A stretch of 64,000 nucleotides of DNA from Maridesulfovibrio bastinii DSM 16055 (GCF_000429985.1 NZ_AUCX01000022.1:1-64000), one strand, 5' to 3'; positions 15,593 through 23,469 are shown, numbered from the stretch's first letter. The notes: generated by a model from the sequence alone, not told the origin. Made by a program: numbers and translations.

Positions 15593-16570
15593 ATGCAATT
15601 GTACATAACATGCCTCATCGGCATCATCTGTCTAATTTTGCTTTTAAAATCATCCAGACCACTATATAACTTGTATGACTACTCCGGTATACGCGCTATC
15701 TGGGAACGACTTACTCCACCAAGCCCTTGTGTTGCCAACATAAGACCAAAACCAAGTTCTTTTATGTTATGGTTGGTAGGTTTATATGTGGCATTATTTA
15801 CCATTGCTTCCAATAGGTATGACAGAGCTGTTCACACTTACGAAGTTCAAATTTCAAACTTCCAGACTCAAATGGCCTCAGATTACAGAGCAGAAGCATG
15901 TGGGGATTTAGCCAGACTGCAAAGAATAGAAGTTCCGGTTAAACCTGATGTATTAAACCCTAAATTAACAATCAGTTCCTTTTTTTTAACTCAAAAATAT
16001 TTAGAAGGACAAAAAATACTTATTTCAACTATACTTAGATATAAATCAAAATTAACTCATGCCAATTTAAGTAATGCCAATTTGAGTGAAATCGATTTGC
16101 GTGAAGCAAATCTTAATTGCTCTAATCTATCAAAGGCAAATTTATCAAAAACAAAACTTGACGATGCCAGTCTTAGATTTGCTGATCTAAAAGATGCAAA
16201 TCTTGAAGGAGCCACATTACAACGAGCATGTCTGGTAGGAGCCAAATTAAACGGAGCTAACCTTAAATTCGCATTCTTGGTATCATCAGATCTCAGACTA
16301 GCAAACTATGCAAAAGCAAACCTTGCATTTGCATTTTTAAGTAAGGCTGACCTCAGAAGAGAACCACCCTTTTTTTTAAACAATTCTTCTGAAATATATA
16401 AAAAAATATTACTTAAACAACTTCCTGATGAAAAAAGTAATGCACTTGCATTGTCTAAAGTTGAAAATCTTCGGAACGCAAAATTTTCACCAAAATTAGA
16501 AAAAGAACTGAGAAAAACACACCCAGAGCTATTTGTTGAACCGAAAGGATACAAAGGTAATGACAACTAA
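15593..16570 (+). CDS. Membrane-anchored pentapeptide-repeat protein
   Basis: A 325-aa protein. Two membrane helices lie at about 3-19 (LYITCLIGIICLILLLK) and 57-73 (FMLWLVGLYVALFTIAS), followed by a short coiled segment. Residues about 152-255 are pentapeptide repeats of the A-[ND]-L-x-x type (HANLSNANLSEIDLREANLN and onward), forming a right-handed beta helix. The C-terminal 70 residues are non-repetitive and charged. Membrane-tethered pentapeptide proteins occur in several phage-defence and exclusion contexts. The ribosome site is weak. Its end overlaps the convergent HTH gene by 4 bp. Confidence 0.8.
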   Translation: MQLYITCLIGIICLILLLKSSRPLYNLYDYSGIRAIWERLTPPSPCVANIRPKPSSFMLWLVGLYVALFTIASNRYDRAVHTYEVQISNFQTQMASDYRAEACGDLARLQRIEVPVKPDVLNPKLTISSFFLTQKYLEGQKILISTILRYKSKLTHANLSNANLSEIDLREANLNCSNLSKANLSKTKLDDASLRFADLKDANLEGATLQRACLVGAKLNGANLKFAFLVSSDLRLANYAKANLAFAFLSKADLRREPPFFLNNSSEIYKKILLKQLPDEKSNALALSKVENLRNAKFSPKLEKELRKTHPELFVEPKGYKGNDN

Positions 16571-16776
16571 CAAACCGGAGAATCACCGCAATCAACCACG
16601 GTATTCTCCTTAACCCACTCCCACAGCTCCGCCTTTTCCGCCATGTATTTCCCCTCCACCTGTCGGATGGGCGAGTTATCCTTTCCGGCCCAGATGCGCA
16701 CGGTATTGCGGCCTACTCCGAAGAGCTTGCCTATTTTGTCCAGTCCGGTCACGATTTCAACTGGTCTGACAACCAT
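16567..16776 (-). CDS. Small HTH protein (excisionase/AlpA-like fold)
   Basis: A 69-aa protein with a winged-HTH-type helix-turn-helix (TGLDKIGKLFGVGRNTVRIW) followed by the 'I-R-Q-V-x-G-K-Y-M-A-E-K-A-E-L-W-E-W' wing, the pattern of MerR-like/excisionase HTH_17 domains. A GGGGG tract lies 7 bases before the ATG. It is 1 bp downstream of the next gene's stop and close to terL. It could be an excisionase, a regulator of the late genes or a small DNA-binding packaging factor; the sequence does not decide. Confidence 0.7.
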   Translation of the reverse strand: MVVRPVEIVTGLDKIGKLFGVGRNTVRIWAGKDNSPIRQVEGKYMAEKAELWEWVKENTVVDCGDSPVC

Positions 16777-16777
16777 T

Positions 16778-17431
16778 TTAATACCCCCCTGTGGAATGAG
16801 TCATTCCTGAAAAGTAATTATCCTGAACAAATCCTGCGGCAGCGTTTTCCAGATCCAGCCCGGCAAGGGCATAAAGCACAGCGGCAACAGGTGGAAACTC
16901 TTCCAGCTTATGGCCCAGATCGTCACGTCCCAGAATATTATACTCCAGCACAGCCTGAGACTGACCGAAATGCAGGGTCTTTATATTTCTAGTTCTGCGA
17001 TCCACAAGGCGGTCATAATCCCTGAAAGTCCGGCTCCCGTTCATTGCCGGCGGTGAAACAAGGTCCAGACACGGCAGTCTTAAACGCTGCCTGCGTTCAT
17101 TGAACATCTGCACCAGCCTTGTCCCGGCATGATTAAGCGGTGTGCGCCAGACCTCCACCTGCAGCATGTCCTGAAGGTTCGCCATTTCCCGGCACAGAGT
17201 TTCGTGGTCCTCATGCAGAAATTCCGCCACAACCTCCACCCGGTGATGATCCGTCCCCCTGACAGGCTTAATATCCTCTGCCAGCACAGCAACAGCACCG
17301 GGTTTGATATCATAGGGCCATGCAACGCCACCGGAGACCCTGCGGTAGTTTCTGCCCGTCTCCACGTCCTTCAGAATGCGCTTTCCGCTCACAGGCGATA
17401 TCACGGGTTTAAGCTTTTCAATCAGTCTCAT
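16778..17431 (-). CDS. Hypothetical phage protein next to terminase
   Basis: A 217-aa protein from the ATG at 17431 (MRLIEKLKPVISPVSGKRIL), which has a GGTGG site; an in-frame ATG at 17446 is an alternative. The start has a 'P-V-S-G-K-R-I-L-K-D' loop, then a strand-rich part and a helical C-terminus with 'FGQSQAVLEYNILGRDDLGH'. No known domain is recognised. It lies between terL and the HTH gene on the same strand, suggesting a packaging or early late-operon function. Confidence 0.6.
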   Translation of the reverse strand: MRLIEKLKPVISPVSGKRILKDVETGRNYRRVSGGVAWPYDIKPGAVAVLAEDIKPVRGTDHHRVEVVAEFLHEDHETLCREMANLQDMLQVEVWRTPLNHAGTRLVQMFNERRQRLRLPCLDLVSPPAMNGSRTFRDYDRLVDRRTRNIKTLHFGQSQAVLEYNILGRDDLGHKLEEFPPVAAVLYALAGLDLENAAAGFVQDNYFSGMTHSTGGY

Positions 17432-17481
17432 TTTTCCACCTTCCATTACTTCCTGAGGTCATTGAGCAACCGTGCTGCGGC

Positions 17482-18954
17482 CTAGCTCATGTCGCGCCCT
17501 TCGGTCAGCCCGCCACGACGCAGGAAATATTCCAGAGCCTGAGTCATCACATCCACCTGATCCTTGAACTTTGAACCCGGAAAATGCTCCACCTCGTCCA
17601 GAAAATCATCCAGCCACTCTGCGGACTCCGGCAGCCAGACATTGCCGCCCTCGATGGTATCGGCAACAGCCTTGGCCCTGTTTTCCTTGTCGCCTCCGGT
17701 AACGGCCCACGCAACCACCGGAAGCCTTGTTGATTCCTGTAAATCCTGAATAACGCTTATCCCGCTGGACTTATCTTCAATCACAATGGCGGAAGGCCTG
17801 TTAATGGCGTAGCGGTCTTTGATGGCCTTTTTAAGGGCCGGATATTCAACCTTTTTGCGGTACACATCCAGCAGATAAAATCCGTTGTAGGCTTCACCCC
17901 ATATCTGGCCGCAGGAATATGCGCTGGAGACTTTGGTTTTCTGGGCCGTATCCCAGTGTTCAACGATGCGGTTGAAGCGCGGCAGCTTTGTGTAACGCTT
18001 GAACCAGTCCAGCTTGAAGATAGCTCCGCCCTTGGGAACAGGACGCTGCTGGAGCTGTCCTGCCGCCTCGGTGGGAGATGAAAATGAATTTTCAATGTGA
18101 GTCAGGGTTTCCTCGTCAAAACGCTCCGGCCAGAGAAGTTCGCCCTCTTCGGTGCGGGGATCTTCAAAACCCAGAACAGTGTGATACTTGTTGCCCTCAT
18201 ATCTGGCCGGCAGGCAGAGATGCACATAACCGCCCTTATCCAGAATATGGCCGCTTAAATCCTGCTGGTGGCCTCGCTGCATGATAACAACGAATGCTCC
18301 GGTTTTAGGATCATTGAGGCGGGTCTGCATGGTGTTGTCCCACCAGTCCAGAACCTCGTTGCGCTTGGCATCGGAATTGACCTCGGACATATTGTGCGGG
18401 TCGTCAGCAACAATACGGTCGCCGCCTTCACCGGTTGCCCTGCCGCCGACTGAAGTGGAAAAACGGAATCCTCCGGCCATGTTCTCAAACTTATCCTTGG
18501 CGTTCTGATCTTTTTTCAGCTGCACATGCGGCCATGAATCCCGATACCAGTTCGAGGTCACAATCTCACGGGTCTTCATGTTGTCACGGGTTGAAAGCAT
18601 AGCGGAATAGGAGCTGAAGAAAAATTGAATCCACGGATTGAAGGTCCACTCCCACGCAGGCCAGCAGACAGACACGGATAACGATTTCATGTGGCGCGGA
18701 GGCATGTTTATCAGCAGTTTTGGAATCTGTCCGGTGCTGACAGCCTCAAGATGTTCCACAATTGCGCCAATGTGCCAGCCGTCCACAAATGTCCGGCCCG
18801 GCTCGATAACATGCCAGGCATTGCGGATGAAATCTTTGAGCGAGATATCCGGCTTTCCGGTTCCGAGCCAGTTGGACCCGGTCTGTGGAACCTGCTCTTT
18901 CAGATTCATAAGCAGATTCCCCATAAGACCGCTTGCTTTCAGTGATTTACTCAT
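17482..18954 (-). CDS. Terminase large subunit (TerL)
   Basis: A 490-aa DNA-packaging motor. The ATPase shows a Walker A variant NMPPRHMKS (residues 83-91) and a Walker B strand RIVADDP (about 181-187). The C-terminal RNase-H-like nuclease shows its acidic residues in 'EHWDTAQK', 'AIVIEDKSSG' and 'FKDQVDVMTQALEYFL'. Together they cut and pump concatemeric DNA into the prohead through the portal. The ATG at 18954 overlaps the recombinase stop (ATGA). Length is normal for the class. Confidence 0.92.
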   Translation of the reverse strand: MSKSLKASGLMGNLLMNLKEQVPQTGSNWLGTGKPDISLKDFIRNAWHVIEPGRTFVDGWHIGAIVEHLEAVSTGQIPKLLINMPPRHMKSLSVSVCWPAWEWTFNPWIQFFFSSYSAMLSTRDNMKTREIVTSNWYRDSWPHVQLKKDQNAKDKFENMAGGFRFSTSVGGRATGEGGDRIVADDPHNMSEVNSDAKRNEVLDWWDNTMQTRLNDPKTGAFVVIMQRGHQQDLSGHILDKGGYVHLCLPARYEGNKYHTVLGFEDPRTEEGELLWPERFDEETLTHIENSFSSPTEAAGQLQQRPVPKGGAIFKLDWFKRYTKLPRFNRIVEHWDTAQKTKVSSAYSCGQIWGEAYNGFYLLDVYRKKVEYPALKKAIKDRYAINRPSAIVIEDKSSGISVIQDLQESTRLPVVAWAVTGGDKENRAKAVADTIEGGNVWLPESAEWLDDFLDEVEHFPGSKFKDQVDVMTQALEYFLRRGGLTEGRDMS

Positions 18955-19541
18955 ATTTCGTTCATGTAGATATTCCTGATTTCCTCAGGCTGAATGCAGA
19001 GGTAATCAAGAGTCTGTTTTGGGCTTGAATGGTTGAAAACTTCCATCAGCTGGGCAACGCTGACATTGTGAACCACACGCTGCTGGTAACCGAAAGTCTT
19101 TCGCAATGAATGGGAGCCGTAATTGCCCTTCAGATTGATTTTCTCGCACCACTTCTTCACCAGCTTGTTGACGTAGTTCGGAGCCATTGGCGCACCATCC
19201 CTGCCCGTAAAAAGATACTTCTGTTCCATATCCCGGCACTGAATGGCCCAAGGTTTGACCGTTTGAAGAACAGCATTGTTGATCGTAATTCTGCGCTGCT
19301 TGCCGGTTTTGCTTTCTTTCAGCACCAGCTCGTCACCCACCTTTGCATCAACAAACTGGTCCACTCGAAGCTGAACCAGATCCACGGCCCGGAGATTCGT
19401 GTTGATTCCGACAACGAACAAAGCTAAATCACGAGGACTGTCATCGAGCAGCTTTTTCAGGCTGGCAATGTCCTTGCGTGAAATGATAGGATCAACCCTT
19501 GTTGAGCTTCCTTTTTTCGGATGATTCGGATTATTCGTCAT
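18951..19541 (-). CDS. Minimal tyrosine recombinase (catalytic domain only)
   Basis: A 196-aa protein made almost only of the tyrosine-recombinase catalytic domain: Arg51 (INTNLRAVDL), Lys in the KESKTGKQ beta hairpin (about 75-81), His144-x-x-Arg147 (HSLRKTF), His171 (FNHSSP) and Tyr180 (TLDYL). All catalytic positions are present, but there is no N-terminal core-binding (SAM-like) domain. A GGAGG site precedes the ATG. It is encoded between the possible small terminase and TerL rather than at the attachment site. It may be the prophage integrase, a resolvase or a FimB-like inverter. Confidence 0.85.
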   Translation of the reverse strand: MTNNPNHPKKGSSTRVDPIISRKDIASLKKLLDDSPRDLALFVVGINTNLRAVDLVQLRVDQFVDAKVGDELVLKESKTGKQRRITINNAVLQTVKPWAIQCRDMEQKYLFTGRDGAPMAPNYVNKLVKKWCEKINLKGNYGSHSLRKTFGYQQRVVHNVSVAQLMEVFNHSSPKQTLDYLCIQPEEIRNIYMNEI

Positions 19542-19559
19542 TTTCGACCTCCTTTTGTT

Positions 19560-19745
19560 AAAGTCTAACTTTTGTTACTATAATCACACTTATTAAACTT
19601 TTGCAAAAGTTTTTCTAACTTTATTTTGACCAAAAACAATGTAACTATCTAAAATAAAAGTACTTAAAGCGTTTTTTACAACTCTAATCTTTATATTAAA
19701 GTTAGACTTTTCCTATTTTTTAAAAACTAAAAGTTAGACTTTTCC
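19560..19745. repeat. Three AAAGTTAGACTTT-type palindromic repeats
   Basis: Nearly identical sites occur at 19560-19573 (inverted orientation, AAAGTCTAACTTTT), 19698-19713 and 19729-19745 (AAAGTTAGACTTTTCC). Each is itself palindromic (AAAGT-TAG-ACTTT). The last copy spans the stop of the HTH/coiled-coil gene. A weaker copy lies at 19605-19623. The 185-bp interval is very AT-rich. They could be operators, recombinase arm sites or a pac-like signal. Confidence 0.75.
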
Positions 19746-20350
19746 GCTCCACCGATTCCGCCGCCGATTCCAAAATCTAAAGCCGATCTTGCAGCATTGA
19801 TTTCTGTCAGTCTGGCAACAATTCGCTGCTGAACTTCAGGAGCCGCATTCTGAATTTCCTCCAGAACGATGGATTGAAATTCTTCGACCTTCTTGAGCGA
19901 ATAAATCTCACTTTGCATTTTGAAAACGAACTCAAGCTGTTTGCGCAGCTCGGCCTGCAGCTGAATCAAAAAGCCGCCAAGATCACGTTTGGAGCCGGCA
20001 AGACGGCGCAGCTTGCTCTGGCAGTCACGATATTCCTGCGAAGACTGATCTCCGTGAAGGACAACGTGAACCATTTCGAGCAATTCCCGGCATTGTTTTC
20101 CAAGAGCTTCGAGCTGATCGGCAAGTGAAAGCTTGGCACTGATCATTTTTGGAGCTGAAAACAATGCAACATCCTTTGAAACAGCTAGGTCAATACGCTT
20201 TTTAGCCTTTGAGACAGCAGCTTGAGACACACCGAAGAAATCAGCAGATGCACTTTGCTTCCATCCAAGCTCAACTAACTGTTTAATTAACATTTCCTGA
20301 TCTATTTTACCACTTTTATACGATGGATGATTCTTTAATTCTTCAAGCAT
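19727..20350 (-). CDS. HTH/coiled-coil DNA-binding protein, candidate small terminase
   Basis: A 207-aa protein started at the ATG at 20350 (a TTG three codons upstream is less likely). Residues about 20-55 form an HTH (LIKQLVELGWKQSASADFFG, then VSQAAVSKAKKRI). Residues about 70-190 are long helices with heptads. An N-terminal HTH plus helical oligomerisation region is the plan of TerS proteins, and the gene lies just before the recombinase and terL, where terS is expected. It could equally be a regulator. The C-terminus (GIGGGIGGAEKSNF) is glycine rich and encoded within a palindromic repeat. Confidence 0.6.
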   Translation of the reverse strand: MLEELKNHPSYKSGKIDQEMLIKQLVELGWKQSASADFFGVSQAAVSKAKKRIDLAVSKDVALFSAPKMISAKLSLADQLEALGKQCRELLEMVHVVLHGDQSSQEYRDCQSKLRRLAGSKRDLGGFLIQLQAELRKQLEFVFKMQSEIYSLKKVEEFQSIVLEEIQNAAPEVQQRIVARLTEINAARSALDFGIGGGIGGAEKSNF

Positions 20351-20439
20351 AACAATCAACTCACACTGTTATATTTCAACACTGCATTAATTTTATAACT
20401 CAGTAACTTTACTCTGACTCGGTTAAAATTAACTTCCGC

Positions 20440-21375
20440 TTAACCTTCCCCAACGGCAAGTTTTCTTGCATATTCCTCCTCGCTCATGCCTTGAGACCCT
20501 GCCTGACCGGAAGTTAATCCGTTAACCTCCATTTCCTCCCGGCTTTGATACTCACCTCCAAGAACTCTGGACATTTTTTCAGGATTAATCAGCCATGGAA
20601 GACTGGCTTTCCATTCCGGATTAACTTCACCCAGCAAAAATGGAAAATCTCTGACCTGTTCAAAGTACCAACGCCACCACAAAATGCCTTTCTCATTCGG
20701 TCCACCTTCACACCTGCACTTTCGGACTTTTCCCATCAGCTTTTCAGTCACTGCTTTCGGCTTTGGCAACTCCGGAAGAACTTCGCAAAAAACTTCCACC
20801 AACTCGTCACCCTCCGGGGGACTATAGGGGGTATTTACGTAGAGAGTAGGAGAAGGAGAAGGGGCATTGCTAAAATCGCCGTTTTGCATTTTTTTAGCTT
20901 TGCCGGATTTATGCTCGTGCAATGCACTGGCATCATCTTTTTTTTCCTCTATTTCAGAACTCTTTTTCATCTCTTTAACAGGCTGTTTTTTCTCTTTTTT
21001 CCATCTTGCGGCCGCAGCTTTTTTAGCCTTCTCTGATCTTTCCCTTGCCTCAGCTGCCCAAGGCTGCATTTCATCCCACTCGCAGATATAAAAATGACCA
21101 TCTTCTTTACCAATCATTTCAAGCTGTAATAGCATTTCAACATAGTCATGACGGTCAAGATCAACCTTGCAGGCAAAAAGCAGGTCTTCTTCATCAAAAT
21201 ATCTAGGAAAATGACCGGAATCACTGGGAAAATGTTTGGCACAATAGCACCATAACAGAATCACTCCCAACACACCCTCAGTCCCGAACCGTCTCATTAT
21301 CTTCTGGAACCTGAAGTCCTCAAAAAATTCAACGTCCAGCCGGATGTCAGTCACATTTTTTACTCGCCCAGCCAT
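20440..21375 (-). CDS. Phage replisome-organizer/helicase-loader-like protein
   Basis: A 311-aa protein with AAGGAG before its ATG. Residues 1-110 match the N-terminal domain of phage replication proteins of the DUF4373/Lin1244 type: 'RLDVEFFEDFRFQKIMRRFG', 'GVLGVILLWCYCAKHFPSDS', 'DDLLFACKVDL..' and 'EWDEMQPWA'-like helices. A Lys/Ala-rich linker follows (about 113-175), then a C-terminal domain with 'WWRWYFEQVRDFPFLLGEVN', the DnaD/replication-partner-type region. Adjacent to a DnaB helicase, it likely opens the origin and loads the helicase. Iteron-like sequences lie in and upstream of the gene. Confidence 0.75.
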   Translation of the reverse strand: MAGRVKNVTDIRLDVEFFEDFRFQKIMRRFGTEGVLGVILLWCYCAKHFPSDSGHFPRYFDEEDLLFACKVDLDRHDYVEMLLQLEMIGKEDGHFYICEWDEMQPWAAEARERSEKAKKAAAARWKKEKKQPVKEMKKSSEIEEKKDDASALHEHKSGKAKKMQNGDFSNAPSPSPTLYVNTPYSPPEGDELVEVFCEVLPELPKPKAVTEKLMGKVRKCRCEGGPNEKGILWWRWYFEQVRDFPFLLGEVNPEWKASLPWLINPEKMSRVLGGEYQSREEMEVNGLTSGQAGSQGMSEEEYARKLAVGEG

Positions 21376-21437
21376 GACCGCACTCCTTAAAATTTTTTCT
21401 GCTTTGCGGGTTCAATGCAGTGGCAATGCACTGGCAT
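20919..21437. repeat. Iteron-like GCAATGCACTGGCAT repeats, candidate origin
   Basis: The 15-mer GCAATGCACTGGCAT occurs identically at 20919-20933 (inside the replisome-organizer gene) and 21423-21437 (just upstream of it). A related CAATGCAGTGG lies at 21413-21423, and CAATGCACTGCAT in the hairpin at 21554-21587. Phage origins often lie in or beside the initiator gene as repeated sites. Function is inferred. Confidence 0.5.
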
Positions 21438-21553
21438 TACTCAAGCAAATTTTTCTCTATAACACTTTAAAAAGATTCAAAAAAAACAGGGAAGGCCCTG
21501 AGAACAAGAGCACTTTCACCCAAAATCAAAAAATTTCAGGCTGTGCTTTATTT

Positions 21554-21587
21554 ATGCGGATGCAATGCCAATGCACTGCATCCGCAT
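21554..21587. repeat. Perfect 11-bp inverted repeat between replication genes
   Basis: Arms ATGCGGATGCA (21554-21564) and TGCATCCGCAT (21577-21587) enclose the 12-base loop ATGCCAATGCAC, which contains the iteron core. There is no U-tract in either direction, so an intrinsic terminator is unlikely. It may be part of a replication origin. It lies 9 bp after the small Cys-rich gene. Confidence 0.6.
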
Positions 21588-21595
21588 AACAACCG

Positions 21596-21829
21596 TTAAC
21601 CATCCCTGTTCCTAACGCCGGAATCTTTGATGATGAAAACCTGCTGGTCATGTTCCACATCTTCCGGACATTTACAGAGCTTGTCGCACATCGGGCAGCA
21701 GATCCTGTCGCCAATCTGTCTGGCCCTGACATAAGAACCTTTCAATTTACATTTCTCAGCTCCCACAACCAGTAATCTCCAGGGAGAATGTTCAGACTGC
21801 CTGACAACGGCGTGGCGTAAAAAAGACAT
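21596..21829 (-). CDS. Small Cys-rich phage protein, possible zinc ribbon
   Basis: A 77-aa protein with a cluster C-C-P-M-C-D-K-L-C-K-C (residues about 43-54), which would make a small zinc-binding knuckle. The start is basic (LRHAVVRQSEHSPWRLLVVG). It overlaps the DnaB stop by 1 base, so it is co-translated with the helicase and is probably part of the replication module. No named family is recognised. Confidence 0.6.
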   Translation of the reverse strand: MSFLRHAVVRQSEHSPWRLLVVGAEKCKLKGSYVRARQIGDRICCPMCDKLCKCPEDVEHDQQVFIIKDSGVRNRDG

Positions 21830-23187
21830 TACTCACCCTCCTCGGCCGGAAAAAAGTCCAGCCAGTTCCAATCCTGTTCCTTATCATTTAAAAATTGCAG
21901 TCTCCTGCGGCGGTAAACGGTCTCAAGACTTCCGGTATTCGAGTTCCTGCTTTTGGCCACATCAAGGGTGACCGTAACCAGATCATCAATTGTTTTTGGA
22001 TTCCACGGACGGATAAAAATAACCTGATCAGCGTCCTGCTCAATCGCACCGGACTCACGCAGATCAGAAAGCAGAGGAATTTTATTTTTGCGAGATTCAA
22101 CCTCACGGTTGAGCTGTGCCAGCACAAGCAGAGTTATTCCGCATTCGGTTGCGGTTTCTTTCATAATTCGAGAAATCTCGGCAACTTCTCTTTCTCTGGA
22201 ACCGCCTTTTGAATCAGGCCGTACAAGCTGAATGTAATCAACAACTGCCAGCCTCAATCCGAATTCACGTTTCCAGCGTCTACACTGCGATCTAAGCTCC
22301 GAAGCAGAAAGCGAAGGCCTGTCCCATATTCGCAAACTAGAATCCAGCCCCTCAAAATACTGGGCAAAGTCATATATATTGCTCCAATCTTTCTCAGAAA
22401 ATTTCCCATCACGAAATCGCATACTGTTAATGCCGTGAGTTGACGCCAAAAAGCGGTTCACCAGCAGATAGCGCATCATTTCAAGTGAAAATATGCCAAC
22501 AGGAACTTCCTTAACTATTGAATACAAAGAGAAATTAAGAGCAAGTGCGGTCTTGCCGTTGGAGGGACGGCCTGCAAGAATAACAATTTCACCAGGCAGA
22601 AAGCCCCCGGTGATACTGTTAAGTTTATAAAGATGGGTTTTAATTCCGTCACCACCTCGGGCTTCAAGGCCTTCAAGATAACTCACATAGTCATGTATTA
22701 TCTCCGAAGGTTTCTGGGCAGAGACTTCAATCCTGTCCTCAAGAACGGAATCAACAATCTCCTGAGCCTTTGCGGCAAAAGTGGACGGGTCAGTATCATT
22801 TGAATAAGCGTTTTCAATCAGCTGCTGACCCATAGCGGCCATGGCCCTGCGGCGTGCATAGCCTTGAAGATCTCTGGCCCAACTTTCAGCATGGCTGACA
22901 GGTTGAGGATCTTCCAGCAGTCCAGCAAGATAAACAGGCCCACCACAAGCATCGGAACGGCCGTTTTTTATAAGACGGTCATTTAATGTTACCAGATCAA
23001 TAGGAATCTGATCTCTGTGCATGGCCATCATCGTCTGCCATAGAGCCTGATGGACAGGACTGTAAAAATAATCAGGGGATTTTAATATGGAAAGCAGAGA
23101 ATCAAGATTGCGTCCATTAAGCCTGATGACGGCACTGAGAACGGCCCTTTCCAATTCAGGATTGTTAGGTGGAGCGGTGATACTCAT
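21829..23187 (-). CDS. DnaB-type replicative helicase
   Basis: A 452-aa helicase; the ATG at 23187 with an AGGTGG site is preferred over the GTG at 23193. The N-terminal domain (residues about 5-105, NPELERAVLSAVIRLNGRNL) is the DnaB N domain. The RecA-like C-terminal domain has Walker A GRPSNGKTALALN (about 205-217), Walker B LAVVDYIQL (about 310), the H3-type 'LVLAQLNREVESR' and the 'SGAIEQDADQVIFI' motif. It unwinds DNA as a hexamer at the phage fork. It is the first prophage gene beside the tRNA. Confidence 0.93.
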   Translation of the reverse strand: MSITAPPNNPELERAVLSAVIRLNGRNLDSLLSILKSPDYFYSPVHQALWQTMMAMHRDQIPIDLVTLNDRLIKNGRSDACGGPVYLAGLLEDPQPVSHAESWARDLQGYARRRAMAAMGQQLIENAYSNDTDPSTFAAKAQEIVDSVLEDRIEVSAQKPSEIIHDYVSYLEGLEARGGDGIKTHLYKLNSITGGFLPGEIVILAGRPSNGKTALALNFSLYSIVKEVPVGIFSLEMMRYLLVNRFLASTHGINSMRFRDGKFSEKDWSNIYDFAQYFEGLDSSLRIWDRPSLSASELRSQCRRWKREFGLRLAVVDYIQLVRPDSKGGSREREVAEISRIMKETATECGITLLVLAQLNREVESRKNKIPLLSDLRESGAIEQDADQVIFIRPWNPKTIDDLVTVTLDVAKSRNSNTGSLETVYRRRRLQFLNDKEQDWNWLDFFPAEEGE

Positions 23188-23231
23188 GACCACCTACCAC
23201 GACGAGCGGGGACAAATAGGGGACAAAAACC

Positions 23232-23279
23232 AAAAAAAACCCCTTTAAAACAACTATGGAGATGTTGTTGTAAAGGGGT
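23232..23279 (-). terminator. Terminator downstream of tRNA-Leu
   Basis: On the minus strand the arms ACCCCTTTACAACAAC and GTTGTTTTAAAGGGGT (23239-23279, one mismatch) are followed by eight T residues. It lies 15 bp after the tRNA 3' end and would end the tRNA transcript before the prophage helicase gene. Downstream of it GGGGACAAA is repeated twice (about 23208-23227). Confidence 0.85.
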
Positions 23280-23293
23280 GTTTATATTGACAT

Positions 23294-23377
23294 TGGTGCG
23301 AAAGGAGAGACTCGAACTCTCACGGCTAGGCCGCTGGATCCTAAATCCAGTGCGTCTACCAATTCCGCCACTCTCGC
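23294..23377 (-). tRNA. tRNA-Leu(UAG)
   Basis: The minus strand reads GCGAGAG at the 5' end and CTTTCGC-A-CCA at the 3' end, a 7-bp acceptor stem with one G-U pair and encoded CCA. The D arm (TGGCGGAATTGGTAGACGCA), the anticodon stem-loop CTGGATTTAGGATCCAG with anticodon TAG, a class II variable arm (CGGCCTAGCCG region) and the T arm GAGTTCGAGTCTC are all present. It reads CUA/CUN leucine codons. Its 3' end is the prophage attachment point. Confidence 0.97.
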
Positions 23378-23442
23378 ACTCTGAAATATTCAATCAAACG
23401 CAGACATTTGTAAAGATACGAAATGTCGTATGCCGTTGGCTT

Positions 23443-23469
23443 ATTATAAAGCCTTGGCCTACGTGTCAA
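23443..23469 (-). promoter_or_regulatory. Promoter of tRNA-Leu
   Basis: On the minus strand TTGACA (23464-23469) and TATAAT (23443-23448), both consensus, with a 15-bp spacer. Transcription would start near 23436, giving a leader of about 60 bases before the tRNA. A strong promoter of this type is expected for a stable RNA. Confidence 0.75.

Larger units (their letters stand above)
1..23293. mobile_element. Prophage (partial), integrated at the 3' end of tRNA-Leu
   Basis: A contiguous block of phage genes: replication (DnaB-type helicase), packaging (large terminase), portal, scaffold, N4-gp56-type capsid, adaptor, tail fibre and lysis genes. It ends exactly where the tRNA-Leu 3' end with encoded CCA faces it, the usual attachment point for tyrosine-integrase phages. 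Host metabolic genes start directly beyond the tRNA. The left end, and any second att copy, lies outside the window. The virion gene set (portal, scaffold, N4-gp56 capsid, DUF6682 adaptor, nozzle-like protein, fibre; no tape measure, sheath or tube gene seen) suggests a short-tailed phage. No broken structural genes are visible, so it may be intact. Confidence 0.9.

Noticed and set aside
23184-23393. A 69-codon frame on the minus strand across the tRNA-Leu gene
   Set aside because: It reads through the tRNA and its terminator; its peptide is the translation of tRNA sequence. Non-coding.
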